Below, piece after piece: positions 27,758-37,013 of a stretch of 63,163 nt of DNA. Source of the DNA: Nocardia gamkensis NBRC 108242 (GTDB lineage Bacteria; Actinomycetota; Actinomycetes; Mycobacteriales; Mycobacteriaceae); assembly GCF_001612985.1 (NCBI RefSeq), contig NZ_BDBM01000044.1, forward strand, positions 1-63,163, read 5' to 3'. Each line of letters opens with the position of its first letter. Position 1 is the first letter of the stretch. The notes below the pieces were generated by a model. That model made no database searches. It had not been told where the DNA came from and was given only the letters and a program-made list of their open reading frames with translations. The position numbers were made by a program, and so were the translations under genes.

Positions 27758-28408
27758 TCAGCAGGCGTAAGCGCGGCCGACAACCGATTCGCGCTCCGCA
27801 TCCGGTAGTTCGCGCAGGCAGCCGAGCGGAACGACGCCTTCACTGCTCAGCTGGACGCCACTGCCCGTAGCGGGGTTCACGCAGGTGAGGCCGGTCGTCG
27901 CGAGGCGGCAGAGGTATTCGCCGAAGGTGACGGTGCTGTCGTACGGCAGCGTGGGGCCTTCGCCGTGAATGAAAAGCCCTGGGTCACCTCGGAATTGGCC
28001 CACCGTCAACCGTTGACCGGAGTAGGTCACATATCCGCCGAACCACTGTCCGTAGCCCTCACCCGGCGCGGGCGCCGGGTCCTTCAGCTCGATCATGCAG
28101 TCGAACCCGTCGAAATCGAACTCGACGCCGGTAATGCAACTGATCTTGTGGGTCGGGCTGACGAACGCGATATCGCCCCGTAGATCGGTCACAGGTCCAC
28201 CTTCGACAGTGGCGGAGTGGTAGGCGGCGAGATCGACTGGCGACCCCTGCCGGACCCACGCGATCCGATCCCGCAAGCTGTTCGCCGATGTCTGCGCCGG
28301 TGGACTCGTCGCCGGCGCCGGACCCTCCACCGGCCGCGGATTGCCCGACAGGTTCTGCGAACACGCACTGACCACCAGCACCACGCCTACCAAGACCGCC
28401 AAACGCAT
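27758..28408 (-). CDS. secreted lipoprotein, hypothetical
   Basis: A 216-residue lipoprotein: MRLAVLVGVVLVVSAC with the lipobox cysteine at residue 16, followed by a Pro/Ala-rich tether. The mature part has several cysteines (ISCITGVEFDFDGFDC, EYLCRLATTGLTC, LGCLREL and a final AYAC). These probably form disulfides outside the cell. Proteins of this type are common in Nocardia and Rhodococcus and are uncharacterised. It converges on tuf from the other strand. Confidence 0.75.
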   Translation of the reverse strand: MRLAVLVGVVLVVSACSQNLSGNPRPVEGPAPATSPPAQTSANSLRDRIAWVRQGSPVDLAAYHSATVEGGPVTDLRGDIAFVSPTHKISCITGVEFDFDGFDCMIELKDPAPAPGEGYGQWFGGYVTYSGQRLTVGQFRGDPGLFIHGEGPTLPYDSTVTFGEYLCRLATTGLTCVNPATGSGVQLSSEGVVPLGCLRELPDAERESVVGRAYAC

Positions 28409-28618
28409 ACCGAGGACAGTAGTCGTTGCGCGCCAGACGAATTCGGAATCGGCTCGGTGGCCCTGAGCCGCCTCGGGCGAGCGCGCGGCCGAGGCGGGAC
28501 CTCGAGACGATATGGGCCACCGGCTCGATACATGTAGATAGCTGTTCGGATGCTGAATCTCGCGATGTGTGAATCGGTCGGTGAAATCCGGATGTTTGAG
28601 GGTTTCAAGCGGCAGAAT

Positions 28619-29539
28619 ATGGCGATGCGGACATTTGCCAGATTGTTGCAGACTGTCGTTGCCGGGGTGCTGGTCGTGGTAGTCGGCCAAGGCATCGTGG
28701 CCGCCCCCGCTGTGAGCGACGCCCATATCCAGTTGCCGTGGCCGACGTCTGAGCTGGACGCGGTGCGGGCGTCGGGAGCAGCGCTGGCGGATGGAATCAC
28801 CGGCACGGTGCTGTGGTCGCGACAGCCGAACATCTCGGTTCCGATAGCCAGCATCACGAAGGTGATGACGGCACTGGTCGTGATCAACGCAGGCGACCTC
28901 GACCGGGCCATCACCGTGCCGCGAGAAGTCATCGCCTACTGCGCCGAGTACGACGGAAGCGACGCAGGCCTGGTCCCCGGCGAGGTGCTCACCGCGCGAC
29001 AGCTCCTCTACGCGATGATGTTGCCCTCCGGCTGTGACGCCGCCTACGCCCTTGCCGAGGCCTACGGTCCCGGTCAAGACGGCTTCATCGCCGAAATGAA
29101 CGACACTGCGCGTCACATGGGCCTGGCAGGAACATATTTCACCGACCCCAGCGGGCTGCCCGCCCCCACCGACCACTCCACCTACTCCACACCGGCAGAC
29201 CTGGTGGCCCTCGCTCTGCGCGCGATGAGCCTGCCGGTGTTCCGTGACGTCGCCGGTGCGCAGAGCTATCACCTCCCCGCCGGGCCGGGCAACCGCGCTC
29301 ACTCGTGGCAGACCACCAACCGGCTGCTGCGCGACTATCCCGGCACTATCGGCATCAAGACCGGATGGACCGATGCTGCGGGAACCTGCCTGCTGTTCGA
29401 GACGGTCAGGGCAGGGATACCGCTGATCGGTGTGGTCCTGCACAGCTCACCCGACAGCGACGTCGCCGCGAAGGACGACGCCGCGCGCATGTTGAACTGG
29501 GCCTACGGCCCGATACTGAGCGCGCTGCCGATCGGATAG
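28619..29539 (+). CDS. D-alanyl-D-alanine carboxypeptidase/transpeptidase, S11 family (K15-like)
   Basis: A 306-residue penicillin-binding peptidase with an N-terminal signal segment (LLQTVVAGVLVVVVGQGIVA). The active-site triad of motifs is present: SITK at 78-81 with nucleophile Ser78, SGC at 137-139, and KTG at 247-249. The second motif is normally SxN. Cys in place of Asn is the known feature of the Streptomyces K15 DD-transpeptidase, so I assign this gene to that group. It trims or crosslinks peptidoglycan stems outside the membrane. The ATG at 28619 is chosen because it starts at the signal peptide. An ATG at 28625 is equally possible. Confidence 0.9.
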   Translation: MAMRTFARLLQTVVAGVLVVVVGQGIVAAPAVSDAHIQLPWPTSELDAVRASGAALADGITGTVLWSRQPNISVPIASITKVMTALVVINAGDLDRAITVPREVIAYCAEYDGSDAGLVPGEVLTARQLLYAMMLPSGCDAAYALAEAYGPGQDGFIAEMNDTARHMGLAGTYFTDPSGLPAPTDHSTYSTPADLVALALRAMSLPVFRDVAGAQSYHLPAGPGNRAHSWQTTNRLLRDYPGTIGIKTGWTDAAGTCLLFETVRAGIPLIGVVLHSSPDSDVAAKDDAARMLNWAYGPILSALPIG

Positions 29540-29724
29540 CGACGAGTGCGCGGTTTTCCTGCGGATATCGTTGTGCACCCGATGATCTCCGACCACAGGA
29601 CAGCTGTGGTCGTTGCCCGTCGCGGGCTCGTACAGCCGGCGCATGCAGGCACACGGGGGACAGGTGCGGACGCGGTGTCCGTCGGCGGGCGGGCCTGGCC
29701 GGGGCCGCCATCGGCTTCCGGAAT

Positions 29725-30657
29725 TCAGGGCTGACCGGCGAAGTCGCGGATGAGTGCGCCGGTGCTGCCGGGCTCTTCGACCATGGGCGTGTGGCCACAG
29801 TGGAGGCTCTCGATCCGAATGCCGGGGACGCGGCGGTAGTCCTCGAAAGAGTCCGGCTGCCAACGTTTGTCCTGAGAGCCGTAGAGCACCATGGTCGGCA
29901 CGCCGAGGTCGGTGAGCCGGTCCGTTTCGGTGCGTTCCCGCAGGTAGTCATCCGACGCGGTCGAGGTCGCGGTGAGACTGCGGTAGGTCATGCCACGCAG
30001 GTCGGCGACGAACTGGTCGGGGATCTGCACGTCCCGGGTGAACGCGGAGCTCATGGCTTGCCGGAGGACGACGTCCGGGAGCAGCGGCCACAGCGGCTGC
30101 CCGATCGCCGGAACGAACAGCAGGTTGCCGACCGGACCGTTGTCGGTGACGGCGTCCAGGCTGGGGCCGGAGTCGATCAGCATGATCGCCGACACCAGGT
30201 CGTGGCGCTGTTCGGCCAGCGAGGTGGCCACGTAGCCCCCGGAGGAATGCCCGACGACGGTCGCCTTGCGCACGCCCAGCCGGTCGAGCACGGCCCCGAC
30301 TCGGCTCGCCTGTTCGGACGTGCTGTAGCCGCTGTCGGGTCTATCGGACTTGCCGTGGCCGAGTAGATCGATGCGCACGACGTACTGGTCGCGCAGGGCG
30401 GGCAACACCGGATCCCAGTAGGCGGTCGAGGCGCCCAGACCGTGCAGCAGCACCAACGCGCGAGCACCGGGTGTTCCGTCGGCGACGACGTGGATGTCTC
30501 CGCCCGGCAGGTGCACCATGTGCTCGTGCGAATCGTCGGTCTCGGCGTTCGCCGTCCCGGTCGTGTTGCCGGTGAGCGCGGCGACCAGGGCGGTGACGAT
30601 AAGCAGCCCGATGTGCTGCCACCGATTCCGTCCTGCGGCGGTGGTGGTTTCGTCCAC
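29725..30657 (-). CDS. secreted or membrane-anchored alpha/beta hydrolase
   Basis: A 310-residue alpha/beta-hydrolase. An N-terminal hydrophobic helix (HIGLLIVTALVAALTGN) suggests export. The oxyanion region is VLLHGLGASTAYWDPV, the nucleophile elbow VVGHSSGGYVA (Ser), the acid lies in VLYGSQDKRW, and the catalytic His in HCGHTPMVEEPG. The substrate is unknown. Relatives are esterases and haloperoxidase-like hydrolases. The GTG start at 30657 is preceded by an ideal AAGGAGGA, which decides against the upstream ATG. It is divergent from an AraC-type regulator 102 bases away. Confidence 0.88.
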   Translation of the reverse strand: MDETTTAAGRNRWQHIGLLIVTALVAALTGNTTGTANAETDDSHEHMVHLPGGDIHVVADGTPGARALVLLHGLGASTAYWDPVLPALRDQYVVRIDLLGHGKSDRPDSGYSTSEQASRVGAVLDRLGVRKATVVGHSSGGYVATSLAEQRHDLVSAIMLIDSGPSLDAVTDNGPVGNLLFVPAIGQPLWPLLPDVVLRQAMSSAFTRDVQIPDQFVADLRGMTYRSLTATSTASDDYLRERTETDRLTDLGVPTMVLYGSQDKRWQPDSFEDYRRVPGIRIESLHCGHTPMVEEPGSTGALIRDFAGQP

Positions 30658-30759
30658 GGTTCCTCCTTCGATTGGTTGGGACGTCACCACGTTCGGGCAC
30701 GACAGCGGGTCGCGTCTTGAAGAAATGTCAGCGTCCGCGGCCGCTCATACAATCGACGT

Positions 30760-31572
30760 GTGCCTTGGGACATCGCGCGGCCTGCGCGGCCATCCGCCCT
30801 GCGCGGCGTCGACATGGCCGGATTCCATGTCCACGGCGACGGCCCGGAGCAGGTGCGTGTCATACCGCATCCGGCGGTCACGGTGATCGTAGAGTTCGGC
30901 GAGTGCGGCTTCGACGTCCGCGACTCGACGGGCCGCAGCCATTCGGGCAGCCTGACCCTCGGCCTCGCCCGCACCGCGCTTCCGGTCCGCGTCCATGCCG
31001 TCGAATGCGTCCAGATTCGCCTGGAACCGGTTGTCGCCCAAGCCATCCTCGGCCTCCCTCCCACCGAGCCGGGTGGAACCATCATCGGTCTGGACGACCT
31101 CTGGGGGCGCGAGGCGGGGTGGCTGCGCGAGCGCCTGCACGAGACACCGAACTGGCCCGACCGATTCGCCCTGGTCGACACCGCGCTGTCGGCGCGGTTC
31201 CGGCACGACCACCGCGTCGACCCGGAGGTCGCCTGGGCATGGCGACAAATCAAGCTCAGCCGCGGCAGTCTCCGCGTCGAGCACCTCGCCGCCGAACTGG
31301 GCTGGAGCCGCCAACGACTGTGGTCCCGCTTCGGCACCCGAATCGGCCTGACCCCCAAGCGCGCCGCCAAATTGGTCCGCTTCGACCATGCCGTCCACCG
31401 CCTCGTCCAAGGACACCCTCCCTCCCGCGTAGCAGCCGACGCCGGCTACGCCGACCAATCCCACCTCCACCGCGACATCCGCGAATTCACCGGCACAGCC
31501 CCCACCTCCGCAGCCACCGAACCGTGGCTCACCGTTGACGACCGAGCCTGGCCGTCGACGACAGGGACGTAG
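30760..31572 (+). CDS. AraC-family transcriptional regulator
   Basis: A 270-residue AraC protein. The first 150 residues are a cupin-like sensory domain (HPAVTVIVEFGECGFDVRDSTG). The C-terminal 100 residues carry two helix-turn-helices: VEHLAAELGWSRQRLWSRFGTRIGLTPKRAAKLVRF, then VAADAGYADQSHLHRDIREFTGTAP. It starts with a GTG at 30760 and is divergent from the alpha/beta hydrolase, which is its most likely target. The effector is not evident. Confidence 0.9.
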   Translation: MPWDIARPARPSALRGVDMAGFHVHGDGPEQVRVIPHPAVTVIVEFGECGFDVRDSTGRSHSGSLTLGLARTALPVRVHAVECVQIRLEPVVAQAILGLPPTEPGGTIIGLDDLWGREAGWLRERLHETPNWPDRFALVDTALSARFRHDHRVDPEVAWAWRQIKLSRGSLRVEHLAAELGWSRQRLWSRFGTRIGLTPKRAAKLVRFDHAVHRLVQGHPPSRVAADAGYADQSHLHRDIREFTGTAPTSAATEPWLTVDDRAWPSTTGT

Positions 31573-32007
31573 CCCGGCCCGACATTCGAGCTACCGGCCG
31601 GACACTCCCCGAATGCCTGCCGCGGCGGTCTATCCCGCCAACAGTGTTCGTGGCGGTCTTGTCAGTAGCTTTGGGGGTCGGGCAATTTGTGTCCTCGGCA
31701 GGAAAGGTGTCGGCGGCCGGGATCCGGAACCAGCGGCAACCGGGTCCGCCCGGTACGGCCGGAAACCACGGCGACTCACGCCCGTCGATGCCGAGTTCAG
31801 GTCGCAGGAGCTGGGACACCATTTCGGCTGCACCGATGAATTTCGTGGGGATCCGTCGTCGGTACCGGTAGATACACCCACATCGGTGGGCCTGTGCTGG
31901 GACCGTCCAGCGCGGGCAGAACACACGGAGGCAATGATGAGCGTCGATGATCCCGCGCAGGGGCAAATGATTCGGGCCGTGATCCGGACGGGTGAGCAGG
32001 GGGCGAA
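31573..32007 (+). other. 435-base gap without a convincing gene
   Basis: Short frames exist on both strands (31644-31871 forward, 31529-31966 reverse), but they have low-complexity Arg/Pro-rich translations, no ribosome sites and no recognisable motif. The right end presumably holds the promoter of the FAD monooxygenase. I see no RNA gene. Confidence 0.5.
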
Positions 32008-33231
32008 GTGAGCGGTATCAGGGTGTTGGTGGCGGGGGCGAGTATCGCGGGGCCCGCGCTGGCCCACTGGCTGCGCCGGTGGGGAGCCGAGGTGACCGTG
32101 GTGGAGCGGGCCCCCGAGCTGCGTCCCGGTGGGCAGGCGGTGGACGCGCGCGGGGTGACCAAGGAGGTCATCCGGCGGATGGGGCTGGACGCGGCGGTGC
32201 GCGCGGCCCGCACCGAAACCGCCGGCGCGCACACCGTGGACGTGGACGGGAACGTGCTGGAAACCTTCCGCGCAGCCGACGACGGCGGCGACGGGTACAT
32301 CGCGGAGATCGAGATCCTGCGCGGGGACCTGTCCCGGGTGCTCTACGACGACACCCGCGATGGTGTCGAGTACATCTTCGGCGACCGGATCGCCGAGCTC
32401 ACTCAGGACTCCGATGGGGTCGACGTGGTCTTCGCAAGCGGCGACCAGCGGCGCTTCGAGCTGGTGGTCGGGGCGGACGGGTTGCACTCGGCGCTGCGAG
32501 CGATGGTCTTCGGGCCGCGCGAGCGATTCGTCCGCCACCTCGGTCTCGTGCTGGCCTTCTACAGTGTGCCCAACGAGTTCGGGCTGGACCGCTGGCTGCT
32601 CGACTACCAGGAGTCCGGTCGCTCGGCCGGCCTGCGGCCCATCCAGGACGCCACCCGGGCGATGGCCATGTTCTCCTTCCCCTCGGGGGACTTCGACATC
32701 GACTACCGCGACGTCGCGGCCCAGAAGCGCCTGCTGCGCGAGCGGATGGCCGGGATGGGTTGGTCGACCCCGCGGATCCTCGCGCACCTGGACGACACCC
32801 CGGACTTCTACCTCGACCAGGTCGCCCAGGTGGTGATGGACCGCTGGTCGAGCGGACGGGTCGGGCTGCTCGGGGACGCGGCGTTCAGCTCGTCGCCGAT
32901 GTCCGGGCAGGGCACCGGGCTGGCCCTGGTCGGCGCCTACCTGCTGGCCGGAGAGCTGGCCGCCGCCGGATGGGACCCGGAGACCGGGTTCGCCGGATAC
33001 GAGCGGCGGATGCGCTCGTTCGTCGAGGCCAACCAGGAGATCGGCCGGTTGCACGCGCGTAGCCTCGCCGTTCCCGCGCCGGAGGCCGAGCCGAGCCCCG
33101 ATTTCGCCGGCGAATGGTTTACCGAGTTGATCGAGCGCGCGATCAACGGCGTCGAGCTGCCCGACTACGCAGGTGTGGCGGACTCCGGGGCTCCGGCCGG
33201 ACCGCCGATCACCTCGTCGGCCAAGCCGTAG
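32008..33231 (+). CDS. FAD-dependent monooxygenase (PHBH/TetX-like)
   Basis: A 407-residue group A flavoprotein monooxygenase. It has the N-terminal dinucleotide fold VLVAGASIAGPALAHWLRRWG, the DG-type motif VVGADGLHSALR, and the FAD ribityl-binding GLLGDAAFSSSPMSGQGTGLALVGAYLLAGEL. It should hydroxylate an aromatic or polyketide-like substrate using NAD(P)H and O2. Close homologues include TetX-like tetracycline-inactivating and rifampicin monooxygenase-type enzymes, but the substrate cannot be told from sequence. The start is GTG at 32008. A hairpin lies after its stop. Confidence 0.9.
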   Translation: MSGIRVLVAGASIAGPALAHWLRRWGAEVTVVERAPELRPGGQAVDARGVTKEVIRRMGLDAAVRAARTETAGAHTVDVDGNVLETFRAADDGGDGYIAEIEILRGDLSRVLYDDTRDGVEYIFGDRIAELTQDSDGVDVVFASGDQRRFELVVGADGLHSALRAMVFGPRERFVRHLGLVLAFYSVPNEFGLDRWLLDYQESGRSAGLRPIQDATRAMAMFSFPSGDFDIDYRDVAAQKRLLRERMAGMGWSTPRILAHLDDTPDFYLDQVAQVVMDRWSSGRVGLLGDAAFSSSPMSGQGTGLALVGAYLLAGELAAAGWDPETGFAGYERRMRSFVEANQEIGRLHARSLAVPAPEAEPSPDFAGEWFTELIERAINGVELPDYAGVADSGAPAGPPITSSAKP

Positions 33232-33268
33232 GCGTCACAGGCCACCCCACCATCGTCTGCCGTATCCC

Positions 33269-33301
33269 GGTCCGCCCCAGTCCGTCTGGCCGGGGCGGAC
33301 C
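33269..33301 (+). terminator. terminator-like hairpin between convergent genes
   Basis: A perfect 10-bp stem (33269-33278 with 33292-33301) with a 13-base loop lies between the monooxygenase stop and the 3' end of the oppositely oriented pseudogene. It could terminate both. Confidence 0.65.
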
Positions 33302-33321
33302 TGTGCCGGTTCCGCACGCGC

Positions 33322-34412
33322 TCAGAAGGCCGCGACCGGAGCCGCCGCGCCGGTCGCGACGGCCCGGCGACGTCGGCTCGGCGCCGGCAGGGTCGGGTGC
33401 TTCACGCACCAGGCCGCGAGCGAGCAGATCAGCTCCTTCACGCGGGCGGCCTTGCGACCGACGTCGACCTTGGAGGTCGGCTGATCCGCCTCGGTCACCT
33501 TCTGCACGATGGCATCGCGGCGGCCGAGGCTGATGCACTGGCTGTTGTACCCGATGGGAGCATCGGGAACTTCACGTCCGGTCAGCCGAGCGGCAATGGC
33601 ATCGCCTCCCAGCCACGTCATCGGGGAGGCGGTGGCGCAGCCCATGCGCAACGTCCTGCCACCCACTCCCGCGGCGTGCGCGGCATCGCCGACGGCGTAG
33701 ACATCCGGATGCGAGACCGAACGCTGGGTGGCGTCGACGATGATCCGCCCGGCCTCGGAAACGGTGAGCGTGCTGGCGGCCGCGATCGGGTGCACGGCGA
33801 ACCCCGCTGTCCAGACGGTCATTTGCGCAAGGATCTCCGCTCCCGATCGGGTGGCCACACCGTCTGCGGTGACCCTGATGACGTCGGCGTGCTCGTGGAC
33901 GGTGATACCGAAGCGTTCGAACGCGCCGCGCAGGTGATTTTGCGCCTTCTCGTCGAGCCAGTCGCCGACGCCACCGCGCGCGGCCATCGCGACGTTCAGA
34001 TCCGGGCGCGCCTCGGCGATCTCGGTGGCGACCTCGATACTGGTCAGGCCACCACCCACGATCAGCACGGTCTCGCCCGCCCGCAGTTGGCTCAGGCGTT
34101 CCCGCAGCCGCAGCGCGGCGTGCTTGCTCGCCACATGGTGGGCGTGCTCGACAACGCCACAGGTACGCCGAAATCGGCGACGGTGCTGCCCAGGGCGTAG
34201 ACGAGTGTGTCGTAGGCGAGGGTCTCGGCCCCTGATCGCCGATCAGTTCGACGGTCTTGCGGTCCGCGTCGAGCGAATCGACCCATGCGATGCGCACCTC
34301 GGCGCCGGTGCCCGCGAAGATCTTGCGCAGTGGACGAACCGGCAGGTCCTGCCCGGCGGCGAGCTGGTGCAGGCGCACCCGTTCGACGAAGTCGGGATCG
34401 GCGTTGAATGCT
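33322..34412 (-). pseudogene. NADH dehydrogenase II-like FAD/NAD(P) oxidoreductase, decayed
   Basis: The C-terminal two thirds are intact in one frame (about 34134-33322): TVLIVGGGLTSIEVATEIAE (NAD site), TVWTAGFAVHPIA, and DVYAVGDAAHAAG (FAD site), ending in a basic tail. Upstream, NADPDFVERVRLHQLAAG, then KTVELIGDQG, continues in another frame. One G is missing in the run at 34229-34232, and a second shift lies near 34150-34160 (before EHAHHVASKHAAL). The first 35-40 residues, including the FAD-binding GxGxxG, are absent. Two frameshifts plus N-terminal loss make it a pseudogene. It is the likely ancestral partner of the adjacent ECF41 sigma factor. Confidence 0.85.
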
Positions 34413-34436
34413 GACAGGAGTGAGCTGTGATGTGGG

Positions 34437-35387
34437 TCACCACAAATCGGGCAGGGGGGCTCCCGGTGCGTAGGTGGCCCACTGGCGATTGGCGAACGCC
34501 AGCTTGTCGGGGTTGACATGGGCGTGCATGGCGGCGACGCCATCGGCGGTCACCTCCAGCACCACGACGCCGACGATGCGATCCTGGGCCACCAGGATCA
34601 GCGCGGGCCTGCCATTGACGATCGCGGCGAAGGGCGTGGGCTTGCCGCCGAGCTTGTCCCACTTGGCGCCCGTAGGTTTGATGGCGAGCCGTACGAACAT
34701 GGCGATGCGCTCGGCGCCGACGAGCAGCCTGTTCAAGGTGGCGAAGAAGGCGCCGCCGTCACCGATGATAGTGGCGTCATCGGTGAGCAACCGCACCAGT
34801 TCGTCGGTTCGGCCGCTGACCGCCGCGGCCAGGAATTCCTCCACGATCCGGCGGGCGGCGGTCTCGTCCACCTCGACGCGCGCCCGTTCCATGGCCAAGT
34901 GCTGTTTGGCCCGGCGATAGACCTGCTGGCAATTGGATTCGGTGATGTCGAGGAGGTCGGCGATCTCGTGGTGCGGATAGCCGAAGGCCTCGCGCAGGAC
35001 ATACACCACGCGTTCTTTGGCGGTGAGACGTTCCATGAGCGTGAGCATGGCGATCGACACCGATTCGCGCTGCTCGACGGTGTCGGCCGGGCCCAACATT
35101 CGGTCGCCGGCCAGCACCGGCTCCGGAAGCCATTGCCCCACATAGGTTTCCCGGCGCGCGCGGGCGGAGGTGAGCTGGTTGAGGCAGAGATTGGTGAGCA
35201 CCTTGGTAAGCCACGCCTCGGGCGTCTCCACGTATGCGCGGTCGGCGGCCTGCCAGCGCAGATACGTCTCCTGCACCACGTCCTCGGCGTCGCCGGCCGA
35301 GCCCAGCAAGCGGTAGGCGATCGCTTCCAGGCGGCCCCTGGAGCTTTCGAACAGATCAGCCTCGCGCGTGAGCAACATGTTGGTCAT
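34437..35387 (-). CDS. sigJ: ECF41-type sigma factor (SigJ-like)
   Basis: A 316-residue extracytoplasmic-function sigma factor. Region 2 reads FESSRGRLEAIAYRLLGSAGDAEDVVQETYLRWQ. Region 4 reads LTLMERLTAKERVVYVLREAFGYPHHEIADLL followed by ITESNCQQVYRRAKQHL. A C-terminal SnoaL-like domain of about 110 residues carries the family's NPDKL motif (HVNPDKLAFA), and the linker has WLPEP. In ECF41 proteins this fused domain replaces a separate anti-sigma factor. They are usually encoded next to a carboxymuconolactone decarboxylase, oxidoreductase or epimerase target, and here the adjacent oxidoreductase is a pseudogene. The start is the ATG at 35387. Confidence 0.92.
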   Translation of the reverse strand: MTNMLLTREADLFESSRGRLEAIAYRLLGSAGDAEDVVQETYLRWQAADRAYVETPEAWLTKVLTNLCLNQLTSARARRETYVGQWLPEPVLAGDRMLGPADTVEQRESVSIAMLTLMERLTAKERVVYVLREAFGYPHHEIADLLDITESNCQQVYRRAKQHLAMERARVEVDETAARRIVEEFLAAAVSGRTDELVRLLTDDATIIGDGGAFFATLNRLLVGAERIAMFVRLAIKPTGAKWDKLGGKPTPFAAIVNGRPALILVAQDRIVGVVVLEVTADGVAAMHAHVNPDKLAFANRQWATYAPGAPLPDLW

Positions 35388-35628
35388 AGTCGGCCATGCG
35401 CACCGGTCGTGTCCAGCGGTAACGGTTCCCTGGCCGGCCTGTTCACCGGGGCTCGCGCACGTGCCGGCCGCGACCGGAATCCGCACTCGCCGACAAGGCT
35501 GGGCACCCGCCGAGTCCACTGCGCGCGCCACGAGTATGGCGACCGTTCCCGTCCGCGCCTGCCGATGAGCGGACGCCCAACCCCGCCGCCACCGACAGCC
35601 CCGGTACGTGGTGACGCCCGGCTTGTGT

Positions 35629-36714
35629 TCAACGATCGCGTGGTGGCACTTCGGTAGCCGGGTGTCGATCGGGAGTGCGCAGCGGAGCGCCGACGTGGTG
35701 CAGGTGTCGCAGCGCCTCGCGGTAAGAGGAGATCAGCCCGGTTTCGTGATAGGGCACGCCGATTTCGGTGCAGTAGTCGCGCACGATCACTTGGGCGTGA
35801 CGCAGGTTCGGTGTCGGCATGCTCGGGAACAAATGGTGCTCGATCTGGTAGTTGAGCCCGCCGAGGGCGAGGTCGGTCAACGCGCCACCTCGCACGTTGC
35901 GGGAGGTCAGCACCTGGCGGCGGAGGTAGTCGGGGCGGTCGTCGCCGGTCAAGGTCGGCATGCCCTTGTGGTTCGGGGCGAAGATGCAGCCCATGTACAG
36001 GCCGAAGAGTCCTTGGTGGACAGCGAGGAACGCGAAGGCTTTGTCGGCGGGCAGAACCGCGAACAGCGCGGCCAGGTAGGTGGCGAAGTGGACGAACAGC
36101 AGCGCACCCTCCGATCCGCGCTGTTTGATCGATCGATTTCTGAGCGCGCGTACACCCGCCACATGAAGGTTCAGACCCTCCAGCAAGAGGAACGGGAAGA
36201 AGAGGAACGCCTGTGCCCTCCCGATGAGACGAGGCAGACCGCGGCTGGACCGTGCTTGCTGTTGCGACCAGACCAGGATGTCGGGCGCGACATCGGGGTC
36301 GAGTTCCTCGTGGTTCGGGTTGGCGTGATGCCGGGTGTGCTTGTCCTGCCACCAGCCGTAGCCCAGGCCGATGCCTGCGTTGCCGACGAGTCGTCCCACC
36401 AGCTCTGTCCGCTGCCGTAGCCGGAAGACTTGGCGGTGCGCGACATCGTGCATGACGAGTGCGATTTGAGCGAACGTCACGGCCATGAACCCCGCGACCA
36501 GCAGCGTCCACCACGAATCGCCGATGAGGACGAACGCCGCCCAGCCCGCTGCGAACGCGACCCCGACGAGGCCGAGCCGGACGGCGTAGTAGACGGGACG
36601 CCGGTTCATCAGCCCCGCCTCGGAGATCCGGCGCAACAGACGGGCGTAGTCACCGTCGGCGCCGCGCCGCGGTGACCGTGGAGATGACTCGGGGGCCAAG
36701 GCAGATGTCGTCAT
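35629..36714 (-). CDS. membrane fatty acid desaturase
   Basis: A 361-residue integral-membrane di-iron desaturase. Three histidine boxes are present: HDVAH at 89-93, HTRHH at 126-130 and QIEHH near residue 290, with NPNHEELDPD after box 2. Hydrophobic pairs occur around residues 43-86 and 205-240. The QxxHH third box is that of front-end or DesA3-type acyl desaturases, but no cytochrome b5 domain is attached, so electrons must come from a separate ferredoxin or reductase. It acts on acyl chains at the membrane to raise fluidity. The 5' region carries a GTTAC-GTAAC dyad. Confidence 0.93.
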   Translation of the reverse strand: MTTSALAPESSPRSPRRGADGDYARLLRRISEAGLMNRRPVYYAVRLGLVGVAFAAGWAAFVLIGDSWWTLLVAGFMAVTFAQIALVMHDVAHRQVFRLRQRTELVGRLVGNAGIGLGYGWWQDKHTRHHANPNHEELDPDVAPDILVWSQQQARSSRGLPRLIGRAQAFLFFPFLLLEGLNLHVAGVRALRNRSIKQRGSEGALLFVHFATYLAALFAVLPADKAFAFLAVHQGLFGLYMGCIFAPNHKGMPTLTGDDRPDYLRRQVLTSRNVRGGALTDLALGGLNYQIEHHLFPSMPTPNLRHAQVIVRDYCTEIGVPYHETGLISSYREALRHLHHVGAPLRTPDRHPATEVPPRDR

Positions 36715-36829
36715 AGATCTTCCTGAGAGTTGAGTCGCCAGACGCCACCTCCGCCCGTCGACGATGTCGGCCGGTCGATGTCGGAGTGGGCGCCGATGTC
36801 GATACCACGAAGCTATCGGCCGGATTCTC

Positions 36830-36841
36830 GTTACCCGTAAC
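36830..36841 (-). promoter_or_regulatory. GTTAC-GG-GTAAC operator-like dyad
   Basis: A perfect 5-bp inverted repeat (GTTAC/GTAAC) separated by 2 bases lies 116 bases upstream of the desaturase start. TetR-family regulators of lipid genes use dyads of this style, but no such regulator is adjacent. Confidence 0.35.
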
Positions 36842-36944
36842 CCTCAGGTATGACATGGAATCGGACTGCGGTGTGATATTCGAGGTCTACCGCGGACCGA
36901 GGCGGCTGGCCGGTTATCGGCCAACGCCGCCATCGCCTCGGCAA

Positions 36945-37013
36945 TCACTGCCTGTTCGGATTCTGCGCGTCCTCCGGCAGCCAGAACTGTGTCCCGCCAT
37001 ACTCTTTTGACAT
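36945..37013 (-). CDS. possible 22-residue peptide upstream of the desaturase
   Basis: An ATG at 37013 is preceded by AAGGAGG with only 3 bases between site and start, which is closer than ideal. It encodes MSKEYGGTQFWLPEDAQNPNRQ-type sequence ending in TGA. The composition (Trp, Phe, acidic and amide residues) differs from the Arg/Pro-rich translations of random GC-rich DNA. It could be a leader peptide or an orphan small protein, or chance. No maturation gene of the kind seen with modified peptides is nearby. Confidence 0.25.
   Translation of the reverse strand: MSKEYGGTQFWLPEDAQNPNRQ

Noticed and set aside
31529..31966. 145-codon minus frame and a 75-codon plus frame in the gap before the monooxygenase
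   Set aside because: No ribosome sites, no motifs, and Arg/Pro/Gly-rich translations typical of non-coding GC-rich DNA.
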